A stretch of DNA of 48,370 bases from Hyphomicrobiales bacterium. GTDB lineage: Bacteria > Pseudomonadota > Alphaproteobacteria > Rhizobiales > Rhizobiaceae. The stretch is taken from positions 10,972 through 59,341 of the forward strand of contig UCJH01000090.1 in the NCBI GenBank assembly GCA_900472785.1. Reading direction: 5' to 3'. The notes under the pieces are model-generated. The model was not told the DNA's origin, made no database searches, and saw nothing but the letters and a program-made list of their open reading frames with translations. The translations under genes and the position numbers were made by a program. Positions 34,660 through 42,848 of this stretch are shown piece by piece (position 1 is the first letter of the stretch; the number at the start of each line of letters is the position of its first letter).

Positions 34660-35400
34660 GTGAATATCACATTGCTGGTGCAGTTCTTGGCGCTGATGGA
34701 CGAGATGAAGACGCGCAACGAAATCATCGAGGAGTTCGAGCGGCTGCTCGATCGCTACGGTTTCGATTTCTATGGGATCGTGCGCCAGCCGAAACCCAAC
34801 GAAAATCCCCTGAGCCTGCTTCTGGCCGGACGCTGGCCGGAAGGCTGGCCGGAAATCTATATTCAGAAAAAATACGTGATCATCGATCCGACGATCCGTT
34901 ACCTCGGACACGCCCAGCGGGGTTTCCGCTGGCGCGACACACTGGTCGCCTTTCGCTCCGATCCGCACCGCAAGCGCATGGAGCGCATGATGGTCGAAGC
35001 GCGGGGCCACAAGCTTCACGACGGTTATATCTTCCCGATCCATGGACGGCGCGGTTTGCTGGGCAATTTGACGATCGGGGGACGCGTCGTCGATCTCAGT
35101 TCGGTTGAAATGGCCCTGCTCGACAGTATCGCCAAGAAGATTTTCTGGAAGTTGCTGGAACTGACCGATCCCGCCATCCTTTCGGAGCTGGTGTCGAGCG
35201 TCGATGTCCAGATGACCCGGCGCGAAATGGAGGCGCTCAACTATCTCGCGGATGGTATGACATCCAACGAAATCAGCCGGATTCTCGATATTTCCAACCA
35301 CACGGTTGATTGGTACATGAACGGCATCCAGGAGAAATTGAAGGCCAAGAATCGCCACCACGTCGTGGCGTTGGCCTTTCGATTGGGGCTGATTTCCTGA
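34660..35400 (+). CDS. LuxR-family transcriptional regulator with acyl-homoserine-lactone-binding domain
   Basis: 246 residues. The N-terminal autoinducer-binding domain keeps all the ligand-pocket residues of TraR at the right spacing: Trp63, Tyr67, Asp76, Pro77, Trp91 and Gly122 correspond to Trp57, Tyr61, Asp70, Pro71, Trp85 and Gly113. The C-terminal GerE-type helix-turn-helix is at about residues 180-240 (TRREMEALNYLADGMTSNEI, then NHTVDWYMNGIQEKL). Thus it looks able to bind an acyl-homoserine lactone and DNA. No luxI-type synthase gene is in the window, so here it is a solo receptor. GTG 34660 has a strong Shine-Dalgarno. A gene of this kind beside ndvA and pyc also occurs, as I recall, in other rhizobia. 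Its targets are unknown. Confidence 0.9.
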   Translation: MNITLLVQFLALMDEMKTRNEIIEEFERLLDRYGFDFYGIVRQPKPNENPLSLLLAGRWPEGWPEIYIQKKYVIIDPTIRYLGHAQRGFRWRDTLVAFRSDPHRKRMERMMVEARGHKLHDGYIFPIHGRRGLLGNLTIGGRVVDLSSVEMALLDSIAKKIFWKLLELTDPAILSELVSSVDVQMTRREMEALNYLADGMTSNEISRILDISNHTVDWYMNGIQEKLKAKNRHHVVALAFRLGLIS

Positions 35401-35515
35401 GCCGACAAATCTTTGCGGAAGGGCCAACTCTCAAATTGAACTTCCTCCCATGAGGCGCTAATACTTCATGCCGCGGTGCAGCATTAGCCGCGTTTCAAGT
35501 CATGAGGAGTCCGAC

Positions 35516-38500
35516 TTGCCCATTTCCAAGATCCTTGTTGCCAACCGGTCCGAAATTGCCATCCGCGTGTTTCGCGCTGCAAACGAACTGGGCATAAAAA
35601 CGGTTGCGATCTGGGCTGAGGAGGACAAACTCGCGCTGCACCGGTTCAAGGCCGACGAAAGCTATCAGGTCGGGCGTGGTCCCCATCTTGTGCGCGATCT
35701 GGGACCGATCGAGAGCTATCTTTCGATCGCGGAAGTCATCCGGGTCGCCAAGCTTTCGGGCGCGGACGCCATTCATCCGGGCTACGGTCTGCTGTCCGAA
35801 AGCCCCGAATTCGTCGATGCCTGCAAGGCCGCCGGCATCACGTTCATCGGACCGACCGGCGATACCATGCGCCGGCTCGGCAACAAGGTTGCCGCCCGCA
35901 ATCTGGCCATCGAGATCGGCGTCCCGGTCGTGCCGGCCACGGAGCCGCTGCCGGAGGATCCGGCCGAGATCGCGCGCCTCGCCGAGGAGATCGGTTATCC
36001 CGTGATGCTCAAGGCGTCCTGGGGCGGCGGCGGTCGCGGCATGCGGGCAATCCGCGATCCGAAGGACCTGATCCGGGAGGTGACGGAAGCCAAGCGCGAG
36101 GCGATGGCTGCCTTCGGCAAGGACGAAGTCTATCTGGAAAAGCTGGTGGAGCGCGCACGCCACGTCGAAAGCCAGGTTCTGGGCGACACCCACGGCAATG
36201 TCGTGCACCTGTTCGAGCGCGACTGTTCGGTCCAGCGCCGCAACCAGAAGGTCGTCGAGCGCGCGCCGGCGCCGTATCTCACCGAAGAGCAGCGCCAGGA
36301 ACTCGCCAATTATTCGACCCGCATTGCCCAGGCGACGAACTATGTCGGCGCCGGCACGGTGGAATACCTGATGGACATGGATTCGGGCAAATTCTACTTC
36401 ATCGAGGTCAATCCGCGCATCCAGGTCGAGCATACGGTCACCGAGGTCGTCACCGGCATCGACATCGTCAAGGCACAGATTCACATCCTCGACGGCTTTG
36501 CCATCGGCACACCGGGTTCGGGCGTTCCAAAACAGGAAGACATCAAGCTCAACGGCCATGCACTGCAGTGCCGCATCACCACGGAAGATCCCGAGCAGAA
36601 CTTCATTCCCGACTACGGCCGCATCACCGCCTATCGCGGCGCCACCGGCTTCGGCATCCGGCTTGACGGGGGCACGGCCTATTCCGGCGCGGTCATCACC
36701 CGCTTCTACGATCCGCTCCTGGAAAAGGTCACCGCCTGGTCGCCGAGCCCGCAGGAAACCATCGCCCGCATGCACCGGGCGTTGCGCGAGTTCCGCATCC
36801 GCGGCGTCGCGACCAACCTGACCTTCCTCGAGGCGATCATCACGCACGAGAAGTTCAAGGACAACACCTACACGACGCGCTTCATCGATACGACGCCGGA
36901 ACTGTTCCAGCAGGTCAAGCGCCAGGACCGCGCCACCAAGCTCTTGACCTATCTCGCCGACGTCACCGTCAACGGTCACCCGGAAGCCAAGGGTCGGCCG
37001 AAGCCGTCCAAGGAGATCGCCGAACCGGTGGTGCCGTTCACACCGGGAGACATCAAGCCCGGCACCAAGCAATTGCTGGACGAACTCGGCCCGAAAAAGT
37101 TCGGCGAATGGGTAAGGGCGCAAAACCGCATTCTCGTCACCGACACCACGATGCGAGACGGCCATCAGTCGCTGCTTGCCACCCGCATGCGCACCTATGA
37201 CATTGCCCGCATCGCCGGCACCTATGCCCGGGCGCTGCCGAACCTGTTCTCACTGGAATGCTGGGGGGGCGCGACCTTCGACGTCTCCATGCGCTTCCTG
37301 ACGGAAGATCCCTGGGAACGTCTGGCGAAGATCCGCGAGGATGCGCCGAACCTGCTCCTGCAGATGCTGTTGCGCGGCGCCAATGGCGTTGGCTACAAGA
37401 ACTATCCGGACAATGTCGTCAAATACTTCGTCCGCCAGGCGGCGAAGGGCGGCATCGACGTCTTCCGCGTGTTCGACTGCCTCAACTGGGTCGAGAACAT
37501 GCGCGTCTCGATGGATGCGGTCGCCGAAGAGAACAAGATCTGCGAAGCCGCCATCTGCTACACCGGCGACATCCTGAATTCGGCGCGTCCGAAATATGAC
37601 CTCAAATACTATACCGATCTTGCCGTGCAGCTGGAAAAGGCCGGCGCCCATATCATCGCCGTCAAGGACATGGCCGGCCTGTTGAAGCCGGCTGCCGCCC
37701 GCGTGCTCTTCCGGGCGTTGCGCGAGGCGACCGACCTGCCGATCCATTTCCACACCCATGATACGTCGGGCATCGCCGCCGCAACGGTCCTGGCTGCGGT
37801 GGAATCCGGTGCCGACGTCGTCGATGCGGCGATGGATGCGCTCTCCGGCAACACCTCGCAGCCCTGCCTGGGCTCGATCGTCGAGGCGTTGCGCGGCACG
37901 GAACGTGATCCGGATCTCGATCCGGAATGGATCCGCCGCATCTCGTTCTACTGGGAGGCCGTACGCCACCAGTACGCGGCCTTCGAAAGCGACCTCAAGG
38001 GGCCGGCCTCGGAAGTCTACCTGCATGAAATGCCGGGCGGCCAGTTCACCAATCTCAAGGAGCAGGCGCGCTCCCTTGGTCTTGAGACCCGCTGGCATCA
38101 GGTTGCCCAGACCTATGCCGATGCCAACCAGATGTTCGGCGATATCGTCAAGGTGACGCCGTCCTCCAAGGTGGTCGGCGATATGGCGCTGATGATGGTC
38201 AGCCAGGACCTGACCGTCGCCGACGTCGTCAATCCGGACAAGGATGTGTCCTTCCCGGAATCGGTCGTCTCGATGCTCAAGGGCGATCTCGGCCAGCCTC
38301 CGGGCGGATGGCCGGAAGGCCTGCAGAAGAAGGCGCTGAAGGGCGACAAACCCTATACGGTTCGTCCGGGCTCGCTCCTGAAGGACGCCGATCTCGATGC
38401 CGAGCGCAAGGATATCGAGACGAAGATCGAGCGGGAGGTCAGCGACTTCGAATTCGCTTCCTACCTGATGTACCCGAAGGTCTTCACGGACTATGCGCTC

Positions 38501-38974
38501 GCGGCTGATACCTATGGCCCGGTCAGCGTCCTGCCGACGCCGGCCTATTTCTACGGCCTGGGGTCGGGCGAGGAACTGTTTGCGGATATCGAGAAGGGCA
38601 AGACGCTGGTCGTGCTCAATCAGGCGCAGGCCGAGGTCGATGAGAAGGGCATGGTCAAGGTGTTCTTCGAGATCAATGGACAGCCGCGCCCGATCAAGGT
38701 TCCCGATCGCAATCGCGGTGCATCGAGCGCCGTTCGCCGCAAGGCCGAGGCCGGCAATGTCGCCCATCTCGGTGCGCCGATGCCCGGTGTCATCTCGACG
38801 GTGGCGGTTACGGCCGGCCAGTCCGTCAAGTCCGGCGATGTGCTCCTCTCCATCGAAGCGATGAAGATGGAAACGGCGCTGCATGCCGAAAAGGACGGCA
38901 CGATCGCCGAAGTCCTCGTCAAGACGGGCGACCAGATCGATGCCAAGGATCTGCTGATCGTTTACGGGGCCTGA
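35516..38974 (+). CDS. pyc: Pyruvate carboxylase
   Basis: A 1152-residue biotin enzyme that carboxylates pyruvate to oxaloacetate, the main anaplerotic reaction of rhizobia on sugars. In order: ATP-grasp biotin carboxylase domain (residues 1 to about 460; HPGYGLLSE, KASWGGGGRGMR, EVNPRIQVEHTVTE), carboxyltransferase domain (about 530-800; TTMRDGHQSLLATRM, with HFHTHDTSG metal ligands), PC tetramerisation domain, and C-terminal biotinyl domain with Lys1117 in EAMKMET. The start is TTG 35516: AGGAG is 7 bases upstream, the protein then begins MPISKILVANRSEIAIRVFR, and the length equals the rhizobial enzyme. The ATG at 35468 gives an atypical 16-residue extension without a ribosome-binding site. 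Confidence 0.97.
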   Translation: MPISKILVANRSEIAIRVFRAANELGIKTVAIWAEEDKLALHRFKADESYQVGRGPHLVRDLGPIESYLSIAEVIRVAKLSGADAIHPGYGLLSESPEFVDACKAAGITFIGPTGDTMRRLGNKVAARNLAIEIGVPVVPATEPLPEDPAEIARLAEEIGYPVMLKASWGGGGRGMRAIRDPKDLIREVTEAKREAMAAFGKDEVYLEKLVERARHVESQVLGDTHGNVVHLFERDCSVQRRNQKVVERAPAPYLTEEQRQELANYSTRIAQATNYVGAGTVEYLMDMDSGKFYFIEVNPRIQVEHTVTEVVTGIDIVKAQIHILDGFAIGTPGSGVPKQEDIKLNGHALQCRITTEDPEQNFIPDYGRITAYRGATGFGIRLDGGTAYSGAVITRFYDPLLEKVTAWSPSPQETIARMHRALREFRIRGVATNLTFLEAIITHEKFKDNTYTTRFIDTTPELFQQVKRQDRATKLLTYLADVTVNGHPEAKGRPKPSKEIAEPVVPFTPGDIKPGTKQLLDELGPKKFGEWVRAQNRILVTDTTMRDGHQSLLATRMRTYDIARIAGTYARALPNLFSLECWGGATFDVSMRFLTEDPWERLAKIREDAPNLLLQMLLRGANGVGYKNYPDNVVKYFVRQAAKGGIDVFRVFDCLNWVENMRVSMDAVAEENKICEAAICYTGDILNSARPKYDLKYYTDLAVQLEKAGAHIIAVKDMAGLLKPAAARVLFRALREATDLPIHFHTHDTSGIAAATVLAAVESGADVVDAAMDALSGNTSQPCLGSIVEALRGTERDPDLDPEWIRRISFYWEAVRHQYAAFESDLKGPASEVYLHEMPGGQFTNLKEQARSLGLETRWHQVAQTYADANQMFGDIVKVTPSSKVVGDMALMMVSQDLTVADVVNPDKDVSFPESVVSMLKGDLGQPPGGWPEGLQKKALKGDKPYTVRPGSLLKDADLDAERKDIETKIEREVSDFEFASYLMYPKVFTDYALAADTYGPVSVLPTPAYFYGLGSGEELFADIEKGKTLVVLNQAQAEVDEKGMVKVFFEINGQPRPIKVPDRNRGASSAVRRKAEAGNVAHLGAPMPGVISTVAVTAGQSVKSGDVLLSIEAMKMETALHAEKDGTIAEVLVKTGDQIDAKDLLIVYGA

Positions 38975-38997
38975 TCCACGTCTGTGCGACTGACAAT

Positions 38998-39016
38998 GGC
39001 CGGGGTTTTCCCGGCC
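38998..39016. terminator. Stem-loop between pyc and the convergent ABC transporter operon
   Basis: GGCCGGG (38998-39004) and CCCGGCC (39010-39016) make a 7-bp perfect stem with a 5-base loop, followed by TTTG. It lies 23 bases after the pyc stop and 10 bases before the stop of the convergent ATPase gene. It probably serves both directions, though the T-run is short. Confidence 0.65.
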
Positions 39017-39026
39017 TTTGTCATGT

Positions 39027-39788
39027 TCAGATATCGTAGCTGTTTCCGGCGCTGAGCGACGAGATGAACTTCTTCGTCCGATCTCGTTCCGGTGTCTGGA
39101 AGATATTCTTCGGCGCACCGCTCTCGACGATCAGGCCACCATCGAGGAACAGCACCTGATCCGCGACTTTCGAGGCCAAGCGCAGGTCATGCGTCGCCAT
39201 GATCATCGTCGTGCCTTCGCCGGCCAGACGGTTCAGCACGTCCACGACCTCTTCCGCCAGTTCCGGATCGAGCGCCGAGGTGGGCTCGTCGCAGAGCAGC
39301 ACACGCGGCGAGGGCGCCAGTGCCCGGGCGATCGCCACCCGCTGCTGCTGGCCGCCGGACAAAGTCGCCGGCCAGGCATCGGTCTTGTGCGCCATGCCGA
39401 CTTTCTCCAGAAGTTCGAGCGCCCGCGCCCGCGCCTTTTCCTTCGGCCATTTCAGGACTGTAACCAGGCCTTCCATGACGTTTTCGATGGCCGTCTGGTG
39501 TGGAAACAACTGGAAATTCTGGAAGACCATGCCGGTCTGGCGACGCAGCCGCTGGATTTCGGTCCAGCCGGTCTTCTTATCCGGTGAGAAGACGATCTTT
39601 TCTTCGCCGAGGCGGATCGTCCCGGCGGTCGGAACCTCGAGCAGGTTGATGCAGCGCAGCAGCGTGCTTTTACCGCCGCCGGATGGACCGACCAGGGCCG
39701 TGACCGTCCGCTCCGCGATCGTCACGCTGATATCCTTCAGTACGACATTGTCGCCGAAGCGCTTTTCGATATGGGTGAGTTCGATCAT
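39027..39788 (-). CDS. Polar amino-acid ABC transporter ATP-binding protein (GlnQ/TcyC-like)
   Basis: A 253-residue single ATPase domain. Walker A GPSGGGKST is at about residues 34-42, the Q-loop is VFQNFQLFPHQTAIENV, the signature [15 protein letters not shown], Walker B VLLCDEPTSALDP and the H-loop ATHDLRLA. This is the PAAT-family ATPase pattern (glutamine, histidine, cystine importers). Its ATG overlaps the permease stop by four bases, so the two are translationally coupled. It energises uptake of the ligand bound by the FliY-like protein encoded upstream. Confidence 0.92.
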   Translation of the reverse strand: MIELTHIEKRFGDNVVLKDISVTIAERTVTALVGPSGGGKSTLLRCINLLEVPTAGTIRLGEEKIVFSPDKKTGWTEIQRLRRQTGMVFQNFQLFPHQTAIENVMEGLVTVLKWPKEKARARALELLEKVGMAHKTDAWPATLSGGQQQRVAIARALAPSPRVLLCDEPTSALDPELAEEVVDVLNRLAGEGTTMIMATHDLRLASKVADQVLFLDGGLIVESGAPKNIFQTPERDRTKKFISSLSAGNSYDI

Positions 39789-40465
39789 GTGCGCGCCTCC
39801 AGGAAGCCGCCATAGCGGGCGAAACGTCGTTCAAGGCGCACCTGCAGGGCGGAAAGCACGGAGCTGAGCGCAAGATAGATCAGCGCCGCCTCGATGTAGA
39901 GGATCAGCGGCTCGTAGGTCGTTGCAACGATCCGCTGCGCCGCCTGGAACAATTCCGGCACGGTGATGGCGGCAGCAAGCGACGTATCCTTGACCAGCGA
40001 GATGAAGGTATTGGAAAGCGGTGGAACGGCAACCCGGGCTGCCTGCGGCAGGACGGTGCGGCGCATGGCTTGCCCCCAGCTCATACCGATCGAATAGGCT
40101 GCCTCCCACTGGCCGCGCGGCACGGAGGAAATGACGGCGCGGATGATCTCGGAGGTATAGGCGCCGATATTCAGCGTGAAACCGATCAGCGCCGCCGGAA
40201 AGGCATCGAGCAGGATGCCGATGCTCGGCAGGCCGTAGAAGATGACGAACAGCTGGACGAGAAGCGGCGTGCCGCGGATGACCCAGACGTAGAACCGGAC
40301 GAGGGCGACCAGCGGCTTCGGCCCGAACAGCCGGGTAATTGCAACGAGAAGTCCGAGTGCAAGGCCAAGCGTAAAGGACAGAAGCGTCAGCGGGATCGTA
40401 AAGACCAGCCCGGCCCAAAGGAGCGGCTGCAACGAATCGAGCATGAGTTGAAGCCAGGGGGGCAC
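39785..40465 (-). CDS. Polar amino-acid ABC transporter permease (cystine-type, TcyB/YecS-like)
   Basis: About 226 residues with five predicted helices of the HisM/GlnP permease family. The conserved VWVIRGTPLLVQLFVIFYGLP loop and the EAA motif QWEAAYSIGMSWGQAMRRTV are visible. I chose GTG 40465 (protein MPPWLQLMLDSLQPL) because GAAAGG lies about 6 bases upstream; the frame extends to a TTG at 40480 and there is also an ATG at 40444. It is separated from the binding-protein gene by about 110 bases that include a stem-loop, and overlaps the ATPase gene downstream. One permease gene suggests a homodimeric channel. Confidence 0.9.
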   Translation of the reverse strand: MPPWLQLMLDSLQPLLWAGLVFTIPLTLLSFTLGLALGLLVAITRLFGPKPLVALVRFYVWVIRGTPLLVQLFVIFYGLPSIGILLDAFPAALIGFTLNIGAYTSEIIRAVISSVPRGQWEAAYSIGMSWGQAMRRTVLPQAARVAVPPLSNTFISLVKDTSLAAAITVPELFQAAQRIVATTYEPLILYIEAALIYLALSSVLSALQVRLERRFARYGGFLEART

Positions 40466-40485
40466 GGGGGAGCCTTTCAAAAGGA

Positions 40486-40517
40486 TTGATCCGCTCCGGC
40501 AGGCCGAAACGGATCAA
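40486..40517 (-). other. Stem-loop between binding-protein and permease genes
   Basis: TTGATCCG (40486-40493) and CGGATCAA (40510-40517) are perfect 8-base complements around a 16-base loop that can itself pair a little. No T-run follows on the minus strand. Such hairpins after a binding-protein gene commonly stabilise that part of the message or reduce read-through into the permease. Confidence 0.55.
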
Positions 40518-40575
40518 GTCTTATAGATCAGTCGTCGGGATGGCGAAACCTTTGGCGCTTCGCCGACATAACTGC

Positions 40576-41352
40576 TTACTTCGAGACGTCGGCGCCGAAA
40601 TACTTCTGCGAAATCGTATCATGGGTGCCATCGGCCTTGATCTCGGCCAGCGCCTTGTTGATGGCTTCGAGAAGTTCCGGCTCGTCCTTGCGGATGATGA
40701 CGCCCGAATAGTCGGCATTGGCCTGTTCGGCGGCGATCTTCACCGGTGCATCGGGCTTGTGTTTCTTGAAATCGAGGAAGGACAGGCTGTCATTGATGGT
40801 GGCATCGGCGCGGCCGGTCAGGACCAGCTGGATCGACTGGTCGAACCCGTCCGTACCGACCAGTTCGGCGCCGGCATCCGCGGCGATCTTGCCGAAATTG
40901 CTCGACAGAGACTGTGCGGATTTCTTGCCCTTGAGATCGGGGAAATCCTTGATCTCGGCATTGTCGGACTTGACGATCAGTACGGCCTTCGATGCGATAT
41001 AGGGCTCGGAGAAGTCGTACTTCTTCTTGCGTTCCTCGGTAATGCCGACCTGATTGATCACGGCGTCATAACGATTGGCGTCCAGGCCGGCGATCAGGCC
41101 ATCCCACTTGCCTTCCAGGAACTCGGCCTTCACACCGAGGCGCTTGGCGACTTCCTGGCCGATCTCGACGTCAAAGCCCACGAGGGCGCCGCTTTCGTCG
41201 TGGTAAGTGAAGGGTGCGTAGGTCCCTTCCGTGCCGATCTTCAACGCGCCGGCGGCCTTGACGGCGTTGAGATTTTCACCGGCGAACGCGGTGCCTGCAG
41301 AGACGAGTTGCGCCAAAGCTGCGGCTGCGAGAAGTGTTTGAACCCATTTCAT
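40576..41352 (-). CDS. Amino-acid ABC transporter periplasmic binding protein, FliY/TcyJ-like (probable L-cystine)
   Basis: 258 residues with a signal peptide cleaved after about residue 24 (AGTAFA). The mature protein follows the E. coli FliY (TcyJ) pattern closely: GTEGTYAPFTYHDESGALVG, KWDGLIAGLDANRYDAVINQ, ERKKKYDFSEPYI, and a C-terminus ending KYFGADVSK. This is why I favour L-cystine or a related sulphur amino acid; general polar amino acids remain possible. The start is ATG 41352, where the signal peptide begins; the open frame further upstream is intergenic. It is first gene of the minus-strand importer operon and is divergent from a DeoR-type gene across about 300 bases. Confidence 0.9.
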   Translation of the reverse strand: MKWVQTLLAAAALAQLVSAGTAFAGENLNAVKAAGALKIGTEGTYAPFTYHDESGALVGFDVEIGQEVAKRLGVKAEFLEGKWDGLIAGLDANRYDAVINQVGITEERKKKYDFSEPYIASKAVLIVKSDNAEIKDFPDLKGKKSAQSLSSNFGKIAADAGAELVGTDGFDQSIQLVLTGRADATINDSLSFLDFKKHKPDAPVKIAAEQANADYSGVIIRKDEPELLEAINKALAEIKADGTHDTISQKYFGADVSK

Positions 41353-41655
41353 CGTGTTTTTCCATCTGTTCCGGTCCGGCGTAGCTGCCGGAGTGACTGG
41401 ACAATCGCACGAGCCTTGCGGCATGGCTGCGCACAAAACTTCACTTGTGCGGTGCAACGGCGAAAGGTTTTGCCAAAATCCGTGGCGGGAACGTAAATTT
41501 TGGCCGGCAACGTTCAAAATCAAGGCGATTGCCGATTTTAAATGCATCGGCTGTCGGTTTTTTCCAGGCTGCCTCATTCGACGATTGAATTTCGCATGAA
41601 ATAGATTATGCGTTTGTGCCGATTTATTCTTACTTGTGCACGATTCGGAAAAGTC
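41353..41655. promoter_or_regulatory. Divergent intergenic region with GCACAA/TTGTGC repeats
   Basis: 303 bases, AT-richer than the genes around it. An inverted repeat CGCACAA-N8-TTGTGCG spans 41430-41451. Two direct copies of TTGTGC lie at 41614-41619 and 41634-41639, exactly 20 bases apart (two helical turns), the second 16 bases before the DeoR start. These four half-sites are candidate binding sites for the DeoR-type protein or for a regulator of the amino-acid transporter. No gene or terminator is apparent. Confidence 0.45.
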
Positions 41656-42438
41656 ATGCAGCCAGACCTGCTTTTACGACAAAGACACGCCCTGATCCAG
41701 GACCGCCTGAGGCAGTCCGGCCGGGTGCTTGCGGCCGACCTTGCCCAGGAACTCTGTGTTTCCGAGGATACGATTCGCCGCGACCTGCGGGAGCTGGCGG
41801 CTGCCGGTCTCTGCGAGCGTGTCTATGGCGGAGCCTTGTCACTTCGCGCCATCAGTACCTCACTGACAGAGCGTGTTGCCGTTGCCCCGAAGCGCAAGGA
41901 AATGCTGTCGAAAGCCGCCGTCGGTTTCCTGCGGTCCGGCACAACCGTGTTCATCGACGCCGGCTCCACCAACCTTGCCATCGCGCGAGCTATTCCATCC
42001 GACCTGGAATTGACGGTCGTGACCAACACGCCGCTGATCGCAGCCACCGTGATGGATAAACCCGGCGTGACGCTCGTTCTGATCGGCGGCAAAGTCGACC
42101 GGCAGGTGGGCGCGGCTGTCGGTGCCAAGGCGCAGCGGGACGTCGAGGTGCTGCGCCCCGATCTCTGTGTGCTCGGCGCCTGCGGCGTCGATATCGATGC
42201 CGGGTTGACGGCGTTCGGTTTCGAGGATGCCGAATTCAAACGCTTCGTTGCAAGACGCAGCGCCTCGGTTCTGGCGGCCGTCACCAACGAGAAGCTCGGG
42301 CCTCTGGGGTCCTATGCGGTGATCCCGATCGGCGAATGCTCGACCCTGGTGGTGGAGCATGACGCGCCCGCCGCGGTACTCGATGTCTATGCGCAACTGG
42401 GGCTTCATGTTGCCCGGGCAGAAAAGGGGACGGAATGA
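41656..42438 (+). CDS. DeoR-family transcriptional regulator
   Basis: 260 residues. The N-terminal DeoR helix-turn-helix is at about residues 10-60 (RHALIQDRLRQSGRVLAADL, then CVSEDTIRRDLREL), and the C-terminal DeoRC sensor domain shows FIDAGSTNLAIA and TNTPLIAATVM. Members usually repress sugar or polyol catabolic genes and respond to a phosphorylated sugar. The ATG at 41656 begins the HTH region properly; the frame is open back to 41608 but those residues fall on the repeat elements. The stop overlaps the next start (ATGA), linking it to the VOC protein and MFS transporter that follow. Confidence 0.9.
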   Translation: MQPDLLLRQRHALIQDRLRQSGRVLAADLAQELCVSEDTIRRDLRELAAAGLCERVYGGALSLRAISTSLTERVAVAPKRKEMLSKAAVGFLRSGTTVFIDAGSTNLAIARAIPSDLELTVVTNTPLIAATVMDKPGVTLVLIGGKVDRQVGAAVGAKAQRDVEVLRPDLCVLGACGVDIDAGLTAFGFEDAEFKRFVARRSASVLAAVTNEKLGPLGSYAVIPIGECSTLVVEHDAPAAVLDVYAQLGLHVARAEKGTE

Positions 42439-42818
42439 AGATCGCCCATGTCGCCCTCTGGACCGCCGATCTCGACAGGCTCTGCGCCTTCTGGGAAACC
42501 ACCTTCGGTGCCGTGTCCGGCGCGCCTTACGAAAGCCGGAACCGGCCGGGCTTTTCGTCCCGTTTCCTGACGCTTAAGGACGGTCCGTCGATCGAAATCA
42601 TGCAAGGCCCTTGGATCACCGCGCCGCATGCAATGCCGGAGCGGGCTGGCTATGCGCATATCGCCTTGTCGCTCGGCAGCCGCGAAGCGGTCGACGAGAT
42701 GGCCGGTGCCGCCGCCCGGAAAGGCATCCTCGTCGCTCCGGCCCGCACGACCGGCGACGGCTTCTATGAAGCCGTGCTGCGTGATCCCGACGGCAACCTT
42801 ATCGAAATCACTGTCTGA
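42435..42818 (+). CDS. VOC-superfamily (glyoxalase/dioxygenase-like) protein
   Basis: 127 residues forming the two beta-alpha-beta-beta-beta units of the VOC fold. The four expected metal-ligand positions are occupied: His5 (KIAHVALWT), Glu54 (SIEIMQGP), His75 (YAHIALSL) and Glu124 (NLIEITV), so it is probably a functional metalloenzyme such as a lactoylglutathione-lyase-like lyase, epimerase or dioxygenase. The substrate is not identifiable. Translation is coupled to the DeoR gene by a four-base overlap, and the MFS gene follows 30 bases later, suggesting one small catabolic or detoxification unit. Confidence 0.88.
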   Translation: MKIAHVALWTADLDRLCAFWETTFGAVSGAPYESRNRPGFSSRFLTLKDGPSIEIMQGPWITAPHAMPERAGYAHIALSLGSREAVDEMAGAAARKGILVAPARTTGDGFYEAVLRDPDGNLIEITV

Positions 42819-42848
42819 ATCCGGCGCCGGATCATCAGGGGAAAGTCT

